This document shows positions 24,070-32,340 of a stretch of 64,000 bases of DNA, one piece after another. Below the pieces are notes generated by a model that worked only from the letters and a program-made list of their open reading frames with translations, did not search any database and was not told the DNA's origin. Made by a program: the position numbers and the translations under genes. How positions within the stretch are numbered: the stretch's first letter is position 1; every line of letters starts with the position of its first letter. Source of the DNA: a virus; the IMG/VR virus record IMGVR_UViG_3300031576_000019, positions 26,774-90,773 of that record; one strand, 5' to 3'.

Positions 24070-24342
24070 ATGAGTGACCCTGCGGAGGAATTCCAAGCAC
24101 TCTTTCAAAGGCAGGCTTTAGCAGATCGACTACTCAATCGGGCGCGACTTGTGATAGAGGCGTTTCTCAGAATACACATCCAAGAAGCCATCTACCCCAC
24201 CGAGAACGAGCTAGCCGCGGGGTGCGCCACTTGGATTAGCAATCATGAGTCGCCCCGATTGGGCTGTCCTCAGGAGGAACTCGCGCAAGTGTTGTACCTA
24301 ACTTATCTGCTTGGTTATTTCCGTGGAGTAAAAGAGATATGA
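24070..24342 (+). CDS. Unknown helical protein, 90 aa
   Basis: AGAAGGAGC ribosome site, all-helical composition (QALADRLLNRARLVIEAFLR). Overlaps the next start by ATGA. No family recognised. Confidence 0.55.
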   Translation: MSDPAEEFQALFQRQALADRLLNRARLVIEAFLRIHIQEAIYPTENELAAGCATWISNHESPRLGCPQEELAQVLYLTYLLGYFRGVKEI

Positions 24343-25085
24343 GCACATTCACCTCTAACTTGGAGGGAAAACTACTCGACATAATCAGCGCGACTACACC
24401 CTGGCTGGCGCCACTCATGCCAGCCTACATGGCCTGGTACAACATGATCCACGTCTTGGAGTGGCCTCCTTTGTTGGCCTTTTTTGGGGCGACTACTATT
24501 GAATTCTTGGGCCTAAGCACCGTCCATACCACATTCCAGTTCTGGACGTACAACGAGGCCCGTCAGTATCGCTTCCAGACGGCCTTGGACAGCCTTACAA
24601 AGAACAAGCGTGCTAAGAAGGCCGTCCGGGGGGCATCCGGCCTTGCCAAGACGCGCCTGACGGCCTTAGCGGGGGGCTTTTACCTGACTCTCGTAATTGT
24701 GGTGAACGTAATCCTGGACTTGAAGTCACCCCCAGAGCAGATTATAGCCAAAGTCCTGCTCTCGCTGATTTCCATTGTGGCCGCTATTACGCTAGCTCTG
24801 CGCGCTCAACACAAGCGTCAGTTGGCCGAAGTGGAACAGTTGCGAGAGAACCGTAGAGTTGCAAGGGTGGTTTCACGGAAACCAAATGAACCAGTAATAG
24901 TTGCACCCCAACGGGCCAAAGACAAAGTGCGGGATTACTTGGCGGGGAACCCCAACATGGCCCATAGACCCACCGAATTGGCTCGTCTTCTGGGCCTCAG
25001 TGAGGGTACGGTTAAGTCGGCTATTCATAGAATGGAAAAAGTAAACAACAATGATGCGCTAATCCCTTCTGTAATCGTGAGTTGA
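24339..25085 (+). CDS. Membrane protein with C-terminal HTH
   Basis: 248 residues. About four membrane segments are visible: near 20-40, 46-72, 105-122 and 132-150. A basic coiled region follows and then a winged-helix-like HTH (PTELARLLGLSEGTVKSAIHRM, about 208-229). The layout recalls DUF2637-type membrane proteins with DNA-binding tails. It could tether phage DNA or sense the membrane; that is inference. Palindrome variant 24352 is read as TSNLEG. Confidence 0.65.
   Translation: MSTFTSNLEGKLLDIISATTPWLAPLMPAYMAWYNMIHVLEWPPLLAFFGATTIEFLGLSTVHTTFQFWTYNEARQYRFQTALDSLTKNKRAKKAVRGASGLAKTRLTALAGGFYLTLVIVVNVILDLKSPPEQIIAKVLLSLISIVAAITLALRAQHKRQLAEVEQLRENRRVARVVSRKPNEPVIVAPQRAKDKVRDYLAGNPNMAHRPTELARLLGLSEGTVKSAIHRMEKVNNNDALIPSVIVS
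24352..24366. repeat. Dispersed palindrome, one-arm variant
   Basis: CCTCTAACTTGGAGG, one mismatch, read as Ser-Asn-Leu-Glu-Gly at the start of the membrane protein. Confidence 0.75.
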
Positions 25086-25222
25086 ATGGCGGAGTAAAAG
25101 AGGCACCGCTCTCAAAGAAGGCCCAGGCATGTGCCCGCGACCATGCCTATTACGAATGCACTGCCATTGAGTGCATCCAAAACGCTATCACAAAAAGCCA
25201 CAAACGCCCATTGCACAAATGA
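25082..25222 (+). CDS. Possible small protein, 46 aa, TTG start
   Basis: A TTG overlaps the preceding stop (TTGA) and opens 46 codons with three Cys and an His-rich end. There is no clear ribosome site, so this rests on coupling only. The remaining bases to 25338 show nothing else. Confidence 0.25.
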   Translation: MNGGVKEAPLSKKAQACARDHAYYECTAIECIQNAITKSHKRPLHK

Positions 25223-25338
25223 GGCACAAGAATCGCTCAGGATCACCAGAAGTTTCGCCAGGGTGACACACTTGGGTCCGTCGCGAATAGTCTAGAAACA
25301 GAAAACGTCTGCTTGAGAACAGAGTAGGAAGTGGTGAA

Positions 25339-25794
25339 ATGACATTTGATGAGTTTTTCGACGGTGAAAAGGGTAGTCTGGTTGACATTGCCTATACAAA
25401 GGCCGAGTGCAGAGAAATTGAAGATGCGTTTAGAATCGTCTTTCAGTTCGCCCGGGCCACTACGCTGGAAGAGTGCGTGAAAATAATCCGCCAATGTGCG
25501 AAAGATTGGGCCATGTTGTCGAACGTTGAACTAGATGAAAAATATGGCGAGCTGGACTCAGCCACCGTAGCGGAGCTCGCTATCGCCGTCATTGAATCTA
25601 CCGCAAAACCGATTGAATTTGTAGTAGAGGAGGTAGAAGAATGTATGTGTGAACACTCTTTCAGTGTCCACTCCTCTGGTGGGTGCTCCAAATGTGGCTG
25701 TCTTTGGGCGGAGACATGGGAAGACTATATGTCTCGTAGAGAGAATGAGGCCTCCCCCACCCTGCCGAAAAGCCCTTCCGGGGCCCAAGAGTAG
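25339..25794 (+). CDS. Unknown protein with C-terminal zinc knuckle
   Basis: 151 residues, TAGGAAG ribosome site. Helical, acidic first two thirds; then CMCEHSFSVHSSGGCSKCGC (about 101-120), a probable zinc site. No named family. Confidence 0.6.
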   Translation: MTFDEFFDGEKGSLVDIAYTKAECREIEDAFRIVFQFARATTLEECVKIIRQCAKDWAMLSNVELDEKYGELDSATVAELAIAVIESTAKPIEFVVEEVEECMCEHSFSVHSSGGCSKCGCLWAETWEDYMSRRENEASPTLPKSPSGAQE

Positions 25795-25812
25795 GGGGTT
25801 TTGGACAACCAA

Positions 25813-25953
25813 ATGGCCAAGAAAACCAAAACAACTAAAACAACCACTCCAAGAGCGCGTCTAAAACTTCTACATAACGAGCTCAGGTTTCTCCAGATGC
25901 GCGAGTGTCAACGCAGTATGCTGGCAAAAAGGAAGACAACATGGACATCTTGA
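25813..25953 (+). CDS. Small basic protein, 46 aa
   Basis: MAKKTKTTKTTTPRARLKLL, then a short helix. Lys/Thr-rich N-terminus suggests nucleic-acid contact. It overlaps the next gene by 13 bases. No strong ribosome site. Confidence 0.4.
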   Translation: MAKKTKTTKTTTPRARLKLLHNELRFLQMRECQRSMLAKRKTTWTS

Positions 25954-26084
25954 TGAGCACTGTCTTTTGCGCGACCTGTAGCATCCCCTTTACCGCCGCC
26001 AGTGATTTTATTGAGCGCCGCCAACAAGATCACGCTACGTTTTGGTGTCCGGCTGGACACGCAAACTGCTTCAATTCCCCGTAA
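25941..26084 (+). CDS. Small zinc-ribbon protein, probably truncated
   Basis: 47 residues behind AAAGGAAG. FCATCSIPFTAASDF and HATFWCPAGH match the N-terminal ribbon of a common phage protein family that usually continues with a coiled coil of 60 or more residues. Here a TAA ends it just after the ribbon. Last rightward gene before the convergence region. Confidence 0.5.
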   Translation: MDILMSTVFCATCSIPFTAASDFIERRQQDHATFWCPAGHANCFNSP

Positions 26085-26559
26085 CGCAATAGCACCCGAG
26101 CCGGGGAGAAGTGAGACGAAATGAAATTTAGATTTCAATTAGGTCGACGGGCAAATCGAGAATAGGAATTTATCTTTGCTATTACTGTGCCAAATTCCAT
26201 CTAATCAAGCGCCAGAACCTTCTTGGCATTATTCTGACAATGTAGTTGCTCGTCAACAATTGGTCCGGGCCGCGATGTTACTTGTTCGCCGTAAACGCGC
26301 CAGTCTTAAAAAGAGGAAAACTGCCATTTGAAATAATGTAGTTGCAAGTGAAATTAATGTGCCGAACCTCATATTATGATATTCAGTACAGCACGCCAGA
26401 CTCCTACCTCACCTAAAGCGAGACCTCGAGAAGGGCTAGGGCGCGCACGCGCCGGAAAGAAAACGAAGACGCCCTGAAAGAATAATCTAGTGCCCCACCT
26501 ACACATTACTGGTGAAATTTTGCGCTGGAATAACATGCCCGAATAAATGGGCGGTCTTA
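26085..26559. other. Gene-free convergence region, candidate attP
   Basis: 475 bases without a credible gene between the rightward early genes and the leftward integrase. It is more A+T-rich than its surroundings. It holds a direct repeat AATGTAGTTGC (26239-26249 and 26335-26345) and the palindrome GGCGCGCACGCGCC (26439-26452). Serine-integrase attachment sites often lie next to the gene, so attP may be here; no specific core can be picked out. Confidence 0.4.
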
Positions 26560-28032
26560 TCAAGCCAAATTATCAAGAGTAAGTCTAAGCTCACCTTGCA
26601 TGACATAAACAGCCGGTAGAGCCGTTCTTATAATATCAATCGCCTCTCCCAGATCCCCATCAAAAAGACCGGGCGCGCGCAGAATCTCCAGCGCCTCATC
26701 AATATCCATACTCTCAAGGGCCTCGTTGGTAATCAGATTCAAGCCCGCAATTTCAGCCCTGAGCGCCTCGGCTTTGCGCGACTTCTCTTTCACTTGGTCT
26801 TCTAAGACGACGCGCGCACCCTGGAATACCAGCGATTCAATAGACCTGGAAAACCCCGCAATCTCGTTATCCAGCATGGCAAGTTCTCCTTGCAGACGGG
26901 TCAGACCCTTGGCGGTTTCCGGTCCGACGCTAAAAGAGTCGTCGGCATAGTACGCCTCCAATTCTTCGCGCGTTACACTCCTAAACATATCTTCCAGGGC
27001 CTCCACAATTTTGTGCTCATACATTGAATTGGAGACATGAGGAATCTCCATCCCCGAATTCCGGGAGGCTACCCGGTTGAGGTAATGGGCGCACCCATAA
27101 TTAGGAATACTCCGACCCCTAATCCAGCTGACTCCCCCTCGCCGCATCGGGCCACCACATAAGCCACAAAACAAAAAGTCCCGGAAAGGAGAACTCTGCC
27201 ACCGGCCACGCGGGTGTTCACGCCGACGCCGAGCAATCTCCAATTCCACCCTTAGACAAGTCTCGGCATCCCACATCTTGGGATGCCGGCCAGGAGACAG
27301 GACTCCGTTATAGACCGAGAAACCCCTATACCAAGGGCTATTGATAATCCTCGTCACATGGCCGTATTTGAGTTGACGGCTACTTCCAGGCGGGAGCGGC
27401 AAGCGCCGCCATATTTCAATGTAGGACATGCCAGACAATAGATACTCGGCCAGCGTAGTAAACCACATTCGCCAGCCCTCATCAATGACATACCCCACCG
27501 TCTTTCCAGAATCATCCCGGACACTGTTGTAGCCAATCGCGCCGTTCCCGCCATGGTGCATCCCGCGTTTAGCTCGCCCCTCATGGCCCATTCGTATCCT
27601 GTCCCGGATTCGATCCAGTTCCATCTTGTTGACTGCCGCTAAAAGGTAAAATGTCCGCAGGTCAAAATTACCGGAAACCAGGATAACCTGTATGCGTGTC
27701 TGTTCAAGCATATCCCCAAATGGAACGGCGGGCCGCACTCCCCGACACAGCCGATCATCCGTCCTGGCATAGATCAACTCATACTTCTGAGCGTAGCCGT
27801 CTGCAATCAGACGCAGAAACTCCGGTCGATCAGCCCGCTCACCCCCTGGTTCTACCCAGCGCCTCCCCACTCGATAGCGCTTGTTGTCCACATACTGGTC
27901 AATAATTTCTACCCCATCCCTGATCGCACGCTTGCGCGAGTCCTCCAGCTGAACCGGGATGGAGACTTTATCCTCCCCGCCCTGTCCCTCGCTGTCACTT
28001 ATCCTGGCGTAGACAACGCCTCTCTTGCTCAT
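26560..28032 (-). CDS. Large serine recombinase (integrase)
   Basis: 490 residues. Catalytic domain: VVYARISDSEG with the nucleophile Ser at about 12, and YARTDDRLCRG (about 88-98), equivalent to the DRLSR motif. Then the recombinase domain (IINSPWYRGFSVYNG), a zinc ribbon with CGLCGGPM and a later YGCAHY, and a coiled coil (about 375-440) needed for directionality in this class. The gene starts behind GGAGG supplied by palindrome copy 28042. It should integrate the phage into the host chromosome, the main sign of a temperate life style. Confidence 0.92.
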   Translation of the reverse strand: MSKRGVVYARISDSEGQGGEDKVSIPVQLEDSRKRAIRDGVEIIDQYVDNKRYRVGRRWVEPGGERADRPEFLRLIADGYAQKYELIYARTDDRLCRGVRPAVPFGDMLEQTRIQVILVSGNFDLRTFYLLAAVNKMELDRIRDRIRMGHEGRAKRGMHHGGNGAIGYNSVRDDSGKTVGYVIDEGWRMWFTTLAEYLLSGMSYIEIWRRLPLPPGSSRQLKYGHVTRIINSPWYRGFSVYNGVLSPGRHPKMWDAETCLRVELEIARRRREHPRGRWQSSPFRDFLFCGLCGGPMRRGGVSWIRGRSIPNYGCAHYLNRVASRNSGMEIPHVSNSMYEHKIVEALEDMFRSVTREELEAYYADDSFSVGPETAKGLTRLQGELAMLDNEIAGFSRSIESLVFQGARVVLEDQVKEKSRKAEALRAEIAGLNLITNEALESMDIDEALEILRAPGLFDGDLGEAIDIIRTALPAVYVMQGELRLTLDNLA

Positions 28033-28041
28033 CTCGAATCT

Positions 28042-28056
28042 CCTCCAACTTGGAGG
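28042..28056. repeat. Dispersed palindrome before integrase
   Basis: Exact copy; on the minus strand its GGAGG (continuing GGAGGAG) is the integrase ribosome-binding site about 7 bases before ATG. Confidence 0.9.
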
Positions 28057-28092
28057 GAATCTAGCACAAGAGTCCTAAAACGCAAAACCGGC

Positions 28093-28413
28093 CTATTCAG
28101 CCGGTTGATAGACTTGCATATTCGGTCGAACTGTCCAGTCAGGGGACGCAAGTTGGGATACCCAAATCCTATTGCCCACATAGACATGGCGGGAGATGTA
28201 GGCCAGGTCAGCCAACGGCGAGCCAAATGTTTCTAGTTTCCTGACAAACTCGTTCTGGCGCAGACCGATCTGCAGGAGTAGATCGCTAGCCACCTTCCAC
28301 TCGCCTTGCGAACACAATCCCTCGCCCTCCATCTCCTTGCGTGAAATAGGCAACCGGGCGTGCGAACGAAACACCATTGCCTCCAATACCCGATCCAACC
28401 GATTAGCATCCAT
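28093..28413 (-). CDS. Unknown protein, 106 aa
   Basis: Sits between integrase and lysis genes behind an operator-like promoter. GAAGGAGATTGAG ribosome site. N-terminal helix LDRVLEAMVFRSHARLPISRKE, later ISRHVYVGNRIWVSQL. A regulator of integration would fit the position, but no DNA-binding motif is clear. Confidence 0.55.
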   Translation of the reverse strand: MDANRLDRVLEAMVFRSHARLPISRKEMEGEGLCSQGEWKVASDLLLQIGLRQNEFVRKLETFGSPLADLAYISRHVYVGNRIWVSQLASPDWTVRPNMQVYQPAE

Positions 28414-28437
28414 CTCAATCTCCTTCTACTTGTCATA

Positions 28438-28477
28438 ATTATATCCCAAGTATATCCCAAATCGAGACTTGGGATAT
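28438..28477 (-). promoter_or_regulatory. Promoter with triple ATATCCCAA operator
   Basis: ATATCCCAAGT (28441-28451), ATATCCCAAAT (28452-28462) and, inverted, ACTTGGGATAT (28467-28477). TATAAT on the minus strand (28443-28438) overlaps the first copy. The spacing of 11 bp between direct copies is about one helical turn. Confidence 0.65.
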
Positions 28478-28482
28478 CTGCT

Positions 28483-28851
28483 CTACTCAGGCTTGGCCTC
28501 GGTCACCATAACCGGACCGAAGATGTTCAGGTCACGCACAGCGTCTTCAAGATAGGCAGTCAGAACAAGGCTGTCAATCCTGGGGAAACCCAAACGTTCC
28601 AATTCGGCCTCAATAAAGGTCAGCGCCGCGCGCTTTTTGATTAGTCCTTCCTCGGACGCGAAATACTGTTCGGCATAACCAACCCCGGTACGGATAACCG
28701 AAGACAGCAATTGACGTTGAGTTTCCGTGGCGTTGGCTTTCAGCCAATCACCCACGCCCAACTTGATGGTTGCAATCCAAGTCGCGCCCGCGCCTACGAG
28801 CAGGACCAGAATTGAGACAATGACACCGTTGATGAGAGATGCGAATTCCAT
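28483..28851 (-). CDS. Holin, LLH (superfamily 6) type
   Basis: 122 residues, AAAGGAGAAC ribosome site. One membrane segment (about 8-30, VIVSILVLLVGAGATWIATI), then a helical region with the pattern RTGVGYAEQYF... KKRAALTFIEAELERLGF, as in Phage_holin_6_1. It would form the membrane lesion that releases the GH25 lysin encoded at 34-35 kb. Confidence 0.8.
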   Translation of the reverse strand: MEFASLINGVIVSILVLLVGAGATWIATIKLGVGDWLKANATETQRQLLSSVIRTGVGYAEQYFASEEGLIKKRAALTFIEAELERLGFPRIDSLVLTAYLEDAVRDLNIFGPVMVTEAKPE

Positions 28852-28863
28852 GAGAGTTCTCCT

Positions 28864-29124
28864 TTATTTGTTGCGTAGACGTTCAACTTGGTTGGCAGCC
28901 TGGCGCAGGGCTTTGGCAAACTCGCGCGCCTGTGCTGGTGAATAGCCCGCTGTTAGGATAGGCTTGGGGAACCTCACCACCACCCGATCTTTATACTCAA
29001 AGCACTCAAATCGAATCGGCCCCTCATCACCAGGCAGAGACAGGATATCCTCTACGGTCTCTTTCATCTGCGAATCCATCGCGGCCTGCACAGCGTGGTC
29101 AACTAAAAAATTAGAACTTTCCAT
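28864..29124 (-). CDS. Unknown protein, 86 aa
   Basis: ATG 29124 is set by CCGGAGAATAGAC upstream; the frame extends to 29238 only by overlapping the phosphoesterase. Acidic, C-terminal helix (SPAQAREFAKALRQAANQVE). Lies between holin and phosphoesterase. Confidence 0.55.
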   Translation of the reverse strand: MESSNFLVDHAVQAAMDSQMKETVEDILSLPGDEGPIRFECFEYKDRVVVRFPKPILTAGYSPAQAREFAKALRQAANQVERLRNK

Positions 29125-29126
29125 GT

Positions 29127-30140
29127 CTATTCTCCGGTATAACCTTTGCCAATCTGAACGGCCAACTCCTGGCCCTCCAACCGGCATACTAATCGTCCGC
29201 CCATCTTCAAGAAACGGGCCGGGATAATCTCGCTCCAATCCAGTGAGTAGCGCGCAAAGCCAAGGCCATGCACCCAGTTGGTCCAGGAACGTTTCATTTT
29301 CTTATAGTGTGGATGCAGATCGCACAGACACCCACACTCCAAACCCTCAATCCCGTTGTCCATCACCACATGAGCAAAGCGGTGGTTATGGCCCACCATC
29401 ACCGAGCGTACCACCCGTCCCCGCCGATTGCCCGAGTCCGCAATCTCTGCCCGCACCGACTCGCCCGGCAGACTCTTTATTTTTGAGCCGTGGATGACCC
29501 GCAAGGTGTCGCCAGCCAAGAAGGCTTCAATTAACCGGCTTTCATCAATCGCAACCAGATTGTGGAATTTCAATTCATCAATCTCGGCTAGCTCAGGGGC
29601 CTTCCTGTAAATAAATCGCTGGTAGCGGGTATAAGTGTGATTGTCCATCACCCACCAGACCTCCGCATCCGGGGCCGCACTTTGCAGAGCTCGCCGCTTC
29701 AACTTTTCGTCCTTCAGCTCATCGGCTACCGAATAACGCGGTCCGTCCGGTGCAAACTCGCCCAGCGTCTCAAAATCCATTGCGTCATTACCCCAAGTAA
29801 TATGATTGGGAGCCATCAACTCAATGCACTTGAGCGCCAGTTCCCACGCATACGGGTCAGCGTATAGGCCATGGGCATCGGTCGGGTTAGCCAACATCAA
29901 CACCTCTTTCCCCACCGGGGGCTGATATTCTGCTATTCGATGATTGGAAACAGCAGAAGCAGTATTGAGGGCTACGGGAGTAAAGGTGGTTGGAAGGTGA
30001 TACTGACGATATTCCCTTAGTCGGCGAGAGAGCGTCTCGGGCCGCATTCCCAAACTTGCGGCAGTGGCAGAAACATCAAGACTACTATTACTGACCAGCT
30101 TAGTCTTTTGTTCATCTGTCAAATCAGTCCATGTCGCCAT
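29127..30140 (-). CDS. HTH-metallophosphoesterase fusion
   Basis: 337 residues. Residues 1-45 are an HTH (VSATAASLGMRPETLSRRLR). Then a calcineurin-like fold: NPTDAHG (about 85-91), WGNDAMDF (about 116-123), MDNHTY (about 164-169, where GNHE/D is usual), VIHGSK (about 215-220) and VGHNHRF (about 249-255). Proteins of this two-part kind are common near phage lysis or packaging genes; the substrate is unknown. The altered third motif keeps the Asn and His that bind metal. Confidence 0.75.
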   Translation of the reverse strand: MATWTDLTDEQKTKLVSNSSLDVSATAASLGMRPETLSRRLREYRQYHLPTTFTPVALNTASAVSNHRIAEYQPPVGKEVLMLANPTDAHGLYADPYAWELALKCIELMAPNHITWGNDAMDFETLGEFAPDGPRYSVADELKDEKLKRRALQSAAPDAEVWWVMDNHTYTRYQRFIYRKAPELAEIDELKFHNLVAIDESRLIEAFLAGDTLRVIHGSKIKSLPGESVRAEIADSGNRRGRVVRSVMVGHNHRFAHVVMDNGIEGLECGCLCDLHPHYKKMKRSWTNWVHGLGFARYSLDWSEIIPARFLKMGGRLVCRLEGQELAVQIGKGYTGE

Positions 30141-30553
30141 TAAGGTCCTTTCAATAGAACATGCAAGCGTTGCAAGATGCCAGTTTCATAAAACAGGAAG
30201 ACTACCAAAACCATGCTTGCAATATCCTGAATTGCCCTGCGCGGATTAGCCTGAAACGCCGCCATCCATGACTTGTGTTGCGGGTTATCCGGCTTCAAGT
30301 GGGTCGCCATTAAAGTCTTCAACTCCTGCACCGACTCCGCCGTGTTCTGAGTCGCCTTGAGAATCGTCACCAGTTCCTTCTGGTGTTGCTCCGTTTCCTC
30401 CCGAAGCACCGTCACCGTCTCCAACAGGCCCGGCCGGCCGTTCCCCTCCAATAGGCGAGCGATCCGCTCCGTCGAGGCTGTCAGCGTTTCCAGATGCGCC
30501 TCCATCCGGCCCAGTCGCGGACTGGGCCGGGGTTTGATTTGTGGCATGAGCAA
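30140..30553 (-). CDS. Coiled-coil protein with C-terminal membrane helix
   Basis: 137 residues. Coiled coil about 17-80 (LETLTASTERIARLLEGNG...), one membrane segment about 110-128 (IASMVLVVFLFYETGI). The first 90 codons overlap the 3' half of the next gene upstream in another frame. The stop overlaps the next ATG (TAATG). Could be a spanin- or holin-like accessory; unproven. Confidence 0.6.
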   Translation of the reverse strand: MLMPQIKPRPSPRLGRMEAHLETLTASTERIARLLEGNGRPGLLETVTVLREETEQHQKELVTILKATQNTAESVQELKTLMATHLKPDNPQHKSWMAAFQANPRRAIQDIASMVLVVFLFYETGILQRLHVLLKGP

Positions 30554-30848
30554 TGTCCTGTTCTTTCTTTAGCCCCGCCTTGAACTTCTCAGCCCGTAGT
30601 CCATCCCGGATGATTTGCAAAATGTCAATCACCTCATCAAACGAGATGTTCTGCGACCCAACAATGCGGAACTCCTTGGTCAGCGGTTTGAAGAAAAATC
30701 CAAAGAATTTCTCGGTGGACACAATCTCAAACGCCATCTGCTCAATCGCGGCCAATTGCGTCTCTGGATTATCACTGCCCGTCATCTCGGCCATCCGTTG
30801 CGCGAACTGTTGCTTCTGGTTTCCCCGGTTGCGTGCGCCTTTGCTCAT
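30285..30848 (-). CDS. Structural-type protein with Gly-rich tail
   Basis: 187 residues, CAGGAGACACT ribosome site behind a GTGAA dyad. Residues 1-95 (MAEMTGSDNPETQLAAIEQM..., FFGFFFKPLTKEFRIVGSQNI) look like a globular helical domain. Residues about 98-187 are Gly/Asp/Ser-rich and are encoded on the same 269 bases that, in another frame, encode the coiled-coil gene. Either true overlapping genes or an extended 3' end after loss of a stop. Confidence 0.5.
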   Translation of the reverse strand: MSKGARNRGNQKQQFAQRMAEMTGSDNPETQLAAIEQMAFEIVSTEKFFGFFFKPLTKEFRIVGSQNISFDEVIDILQIIRDGLRAEKFKAGLKKEQDIAHATNQTPAQSATGPDGGASGNADSLDGADRSPIGGERPAGPVGDGDGASGGNGATPEGTGDDSQGDSEHGGVGAGVEDFNGDPLEAG

Positions 30849-30858
30849 AGTGTCTCCT

Positions 30859-30874
30859 GTGAATAATATTTCAC
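30859..30874. promoter_or_regulatory. GTGAA dyad before late gene
   Basis: GTGAATAATATTTCAC. On the minus strand it lies between a TAGAAT -10-like box and the AGGAG ribosome site, so it would span the transcript start. Confidence 0.6.
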
Positions 30875-30900
30875 AATTCTACTTTTTTGGGGGGAATTTG

Positions 30901-32325
30901 TCAACTCAATTTCCGTCGCCGTATATGTTTCTCCAGCGCCCCCAGGGTGGGGTAGAGCACATGGCGCGCGCGCTTGGAATAGTCCAATTCCAATCCAGCG
31001 ATAAGAACACCGGTCGCCAGTAGTGAGTCTACGTCGGGCCGGAAGCCCTCGGTCGGCCCACCAGACAGCGGATTCACAAATTGTGGATCAAGGGCCTTGC
31101 TGTTTGCATGCGCGTCAAGGGCTGGGATACCATTCGGCCAATTGTTTGGGCCAATGGTTGTCCAAAAGGCTTGATCGCCACCTAAGTCTAGTGAGTTCCC
31201 ATCCGCTCCTTTGGCAATGGTGTTGTAGCGCAGGATACCACCTGAGGGGTCAGGTCGTCCCACTGCAACCAGGTCAAAGTCAATGGAATACAGGAAGGGT
31301 TCAGTAATAGTGTTGTACTCAATGGTCACGTTGGCCCAGGTATTACCGTTGTTGACGTTAGCCGCGCTATGCCAATAGTGAATCCCACGCCCACACTTGG
31401 CCAGAATGTTGTTTGAGACAGAAATCTTATAAAGTGTCCCATCCCCATTGGCCTCATTGGCCATCATCACACCATGCGCGGGTCGAGCATCCCGATAGTA
31501 GGTCGTATTGGTAGAGTAGCAATAGTTGTCCTTGATGGTGACGTAATCCGTCGTCACGCCCTCCTCGCACGGCGCATCAAGATAGAAGCAGGTGCTCCAC
31601 ACATCATGGATGATGTTTCCAAACGCCGAGCCAGTGCCGTGATAGAAGTTGATGCCCTCACCCCACGACAGGGAAACGTTGTTACCCGTAATTAGCCAGC
31701 GCCGCGAAACATGCCCATCTGGCCAGTTGAAGCATGAGATGACGCTGGCCCAGCCACTTCCACCGAGGGCATTGTTCTCGTTCTCCATTACACAGTTGTA
31801 AAGGCGGTTCGAGATAACGGCAATATCGTCGCCGCTCCCGCCAATAGCCCGCCGTTCGATTTCAAACAGCGTATTATTTGATATGATAATGCAGGCGCAG
31901 GATGTAACCGAAATGCCCCGCTCGGTTGAGTTCTTGAATGTCATTCCGTCCAGGATGCAATAGCTGGCTGACGAGAACCGCACCAGTGAATCGTTGGCCG
32001 CCAGCGTTGCCGAAACTCCGTCAATAATCACTGGCCCGTCTCCGGCCGCCTTGAAGATAACCCAGGCCGTCACTGTTCCTACCGAGGTAATCGTCTGCAT
32101 TCCCGAAGGCGTATAAGTCCCGCCATGCACCAGTATCACCGTCCCCGCCCCCGCCACCTGACTCGCCTTCTGCAAAGTTGCGTATGGCGCGGCCAAGCTG
32201 CCGATACCTGTCGTGTCGTTCCCTGTCCCCACCCCGGGCGGCGGGGATGAAGTTGGAGCGACGTGCAACTCAACGGGTATCGGCAGGCCACCCCCTTCGC
32301 CAAACAAAATTAATTGAACTAACAT
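30901..32325 (-). CDS. Right-handed beta-helix tail spike-like protein
   Basis: 474 residues. After a short strand-rich N-terminus, GTVILVHGGTYTPSG is the first coil of a pectate-lyase-like parallel beta-helix, with repeated turns such as SVTSCACIIISNNTLFEI, SVSNNILAKCGRGIHYW and VTIEYNTITEP. Such proteins bind or degrade surface polysaccharide. No lyase or hydrolase residues can be fixed by eye. Confidence 0.75.
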   Translation of the reverse strand: MLVQLILFGEGGGLPIPVELHVAPTSSPPPGVGTGNDTTGIGSLAAPYATLQKASQVAGAGTVILVHGGTYTPSGMQTITSVGTVTAWVIFKAAGDGPVIIDGVSATLAANDSLVRFSSASYCILDGMTFKNSTERGISVTSCACIIISNNTLFEIERRAIGGSGDDIAVISNRLYNCVMENENNALGGSGWASVISCFNWPDGHVSRRWLITGNNVSLSWGEGINFYHGTGSAFGNIIHDVWSTCFYLDAPCEEGVTTDYVTIKDNYCYSTNTTYYRDARPAHGVMMANEANGDGTLYKISVSNNILAKCGRGIHYWHSAANVNNGNTWANVTIEYNTITEPFLYSIDFDLVAVGRPDPSGGILRYNTIAKGADGNSLDLGGDQAFWTTIGPNNWPNGIPALDAHANSKALDPQFVNPLSGGPTEGFRPDVDSLLATGVLIAGLELDYSKRARHVLYPTLGALEKHIRRRKLS

Positions 32326-32340
32326 GGATGAATTTCTGGC

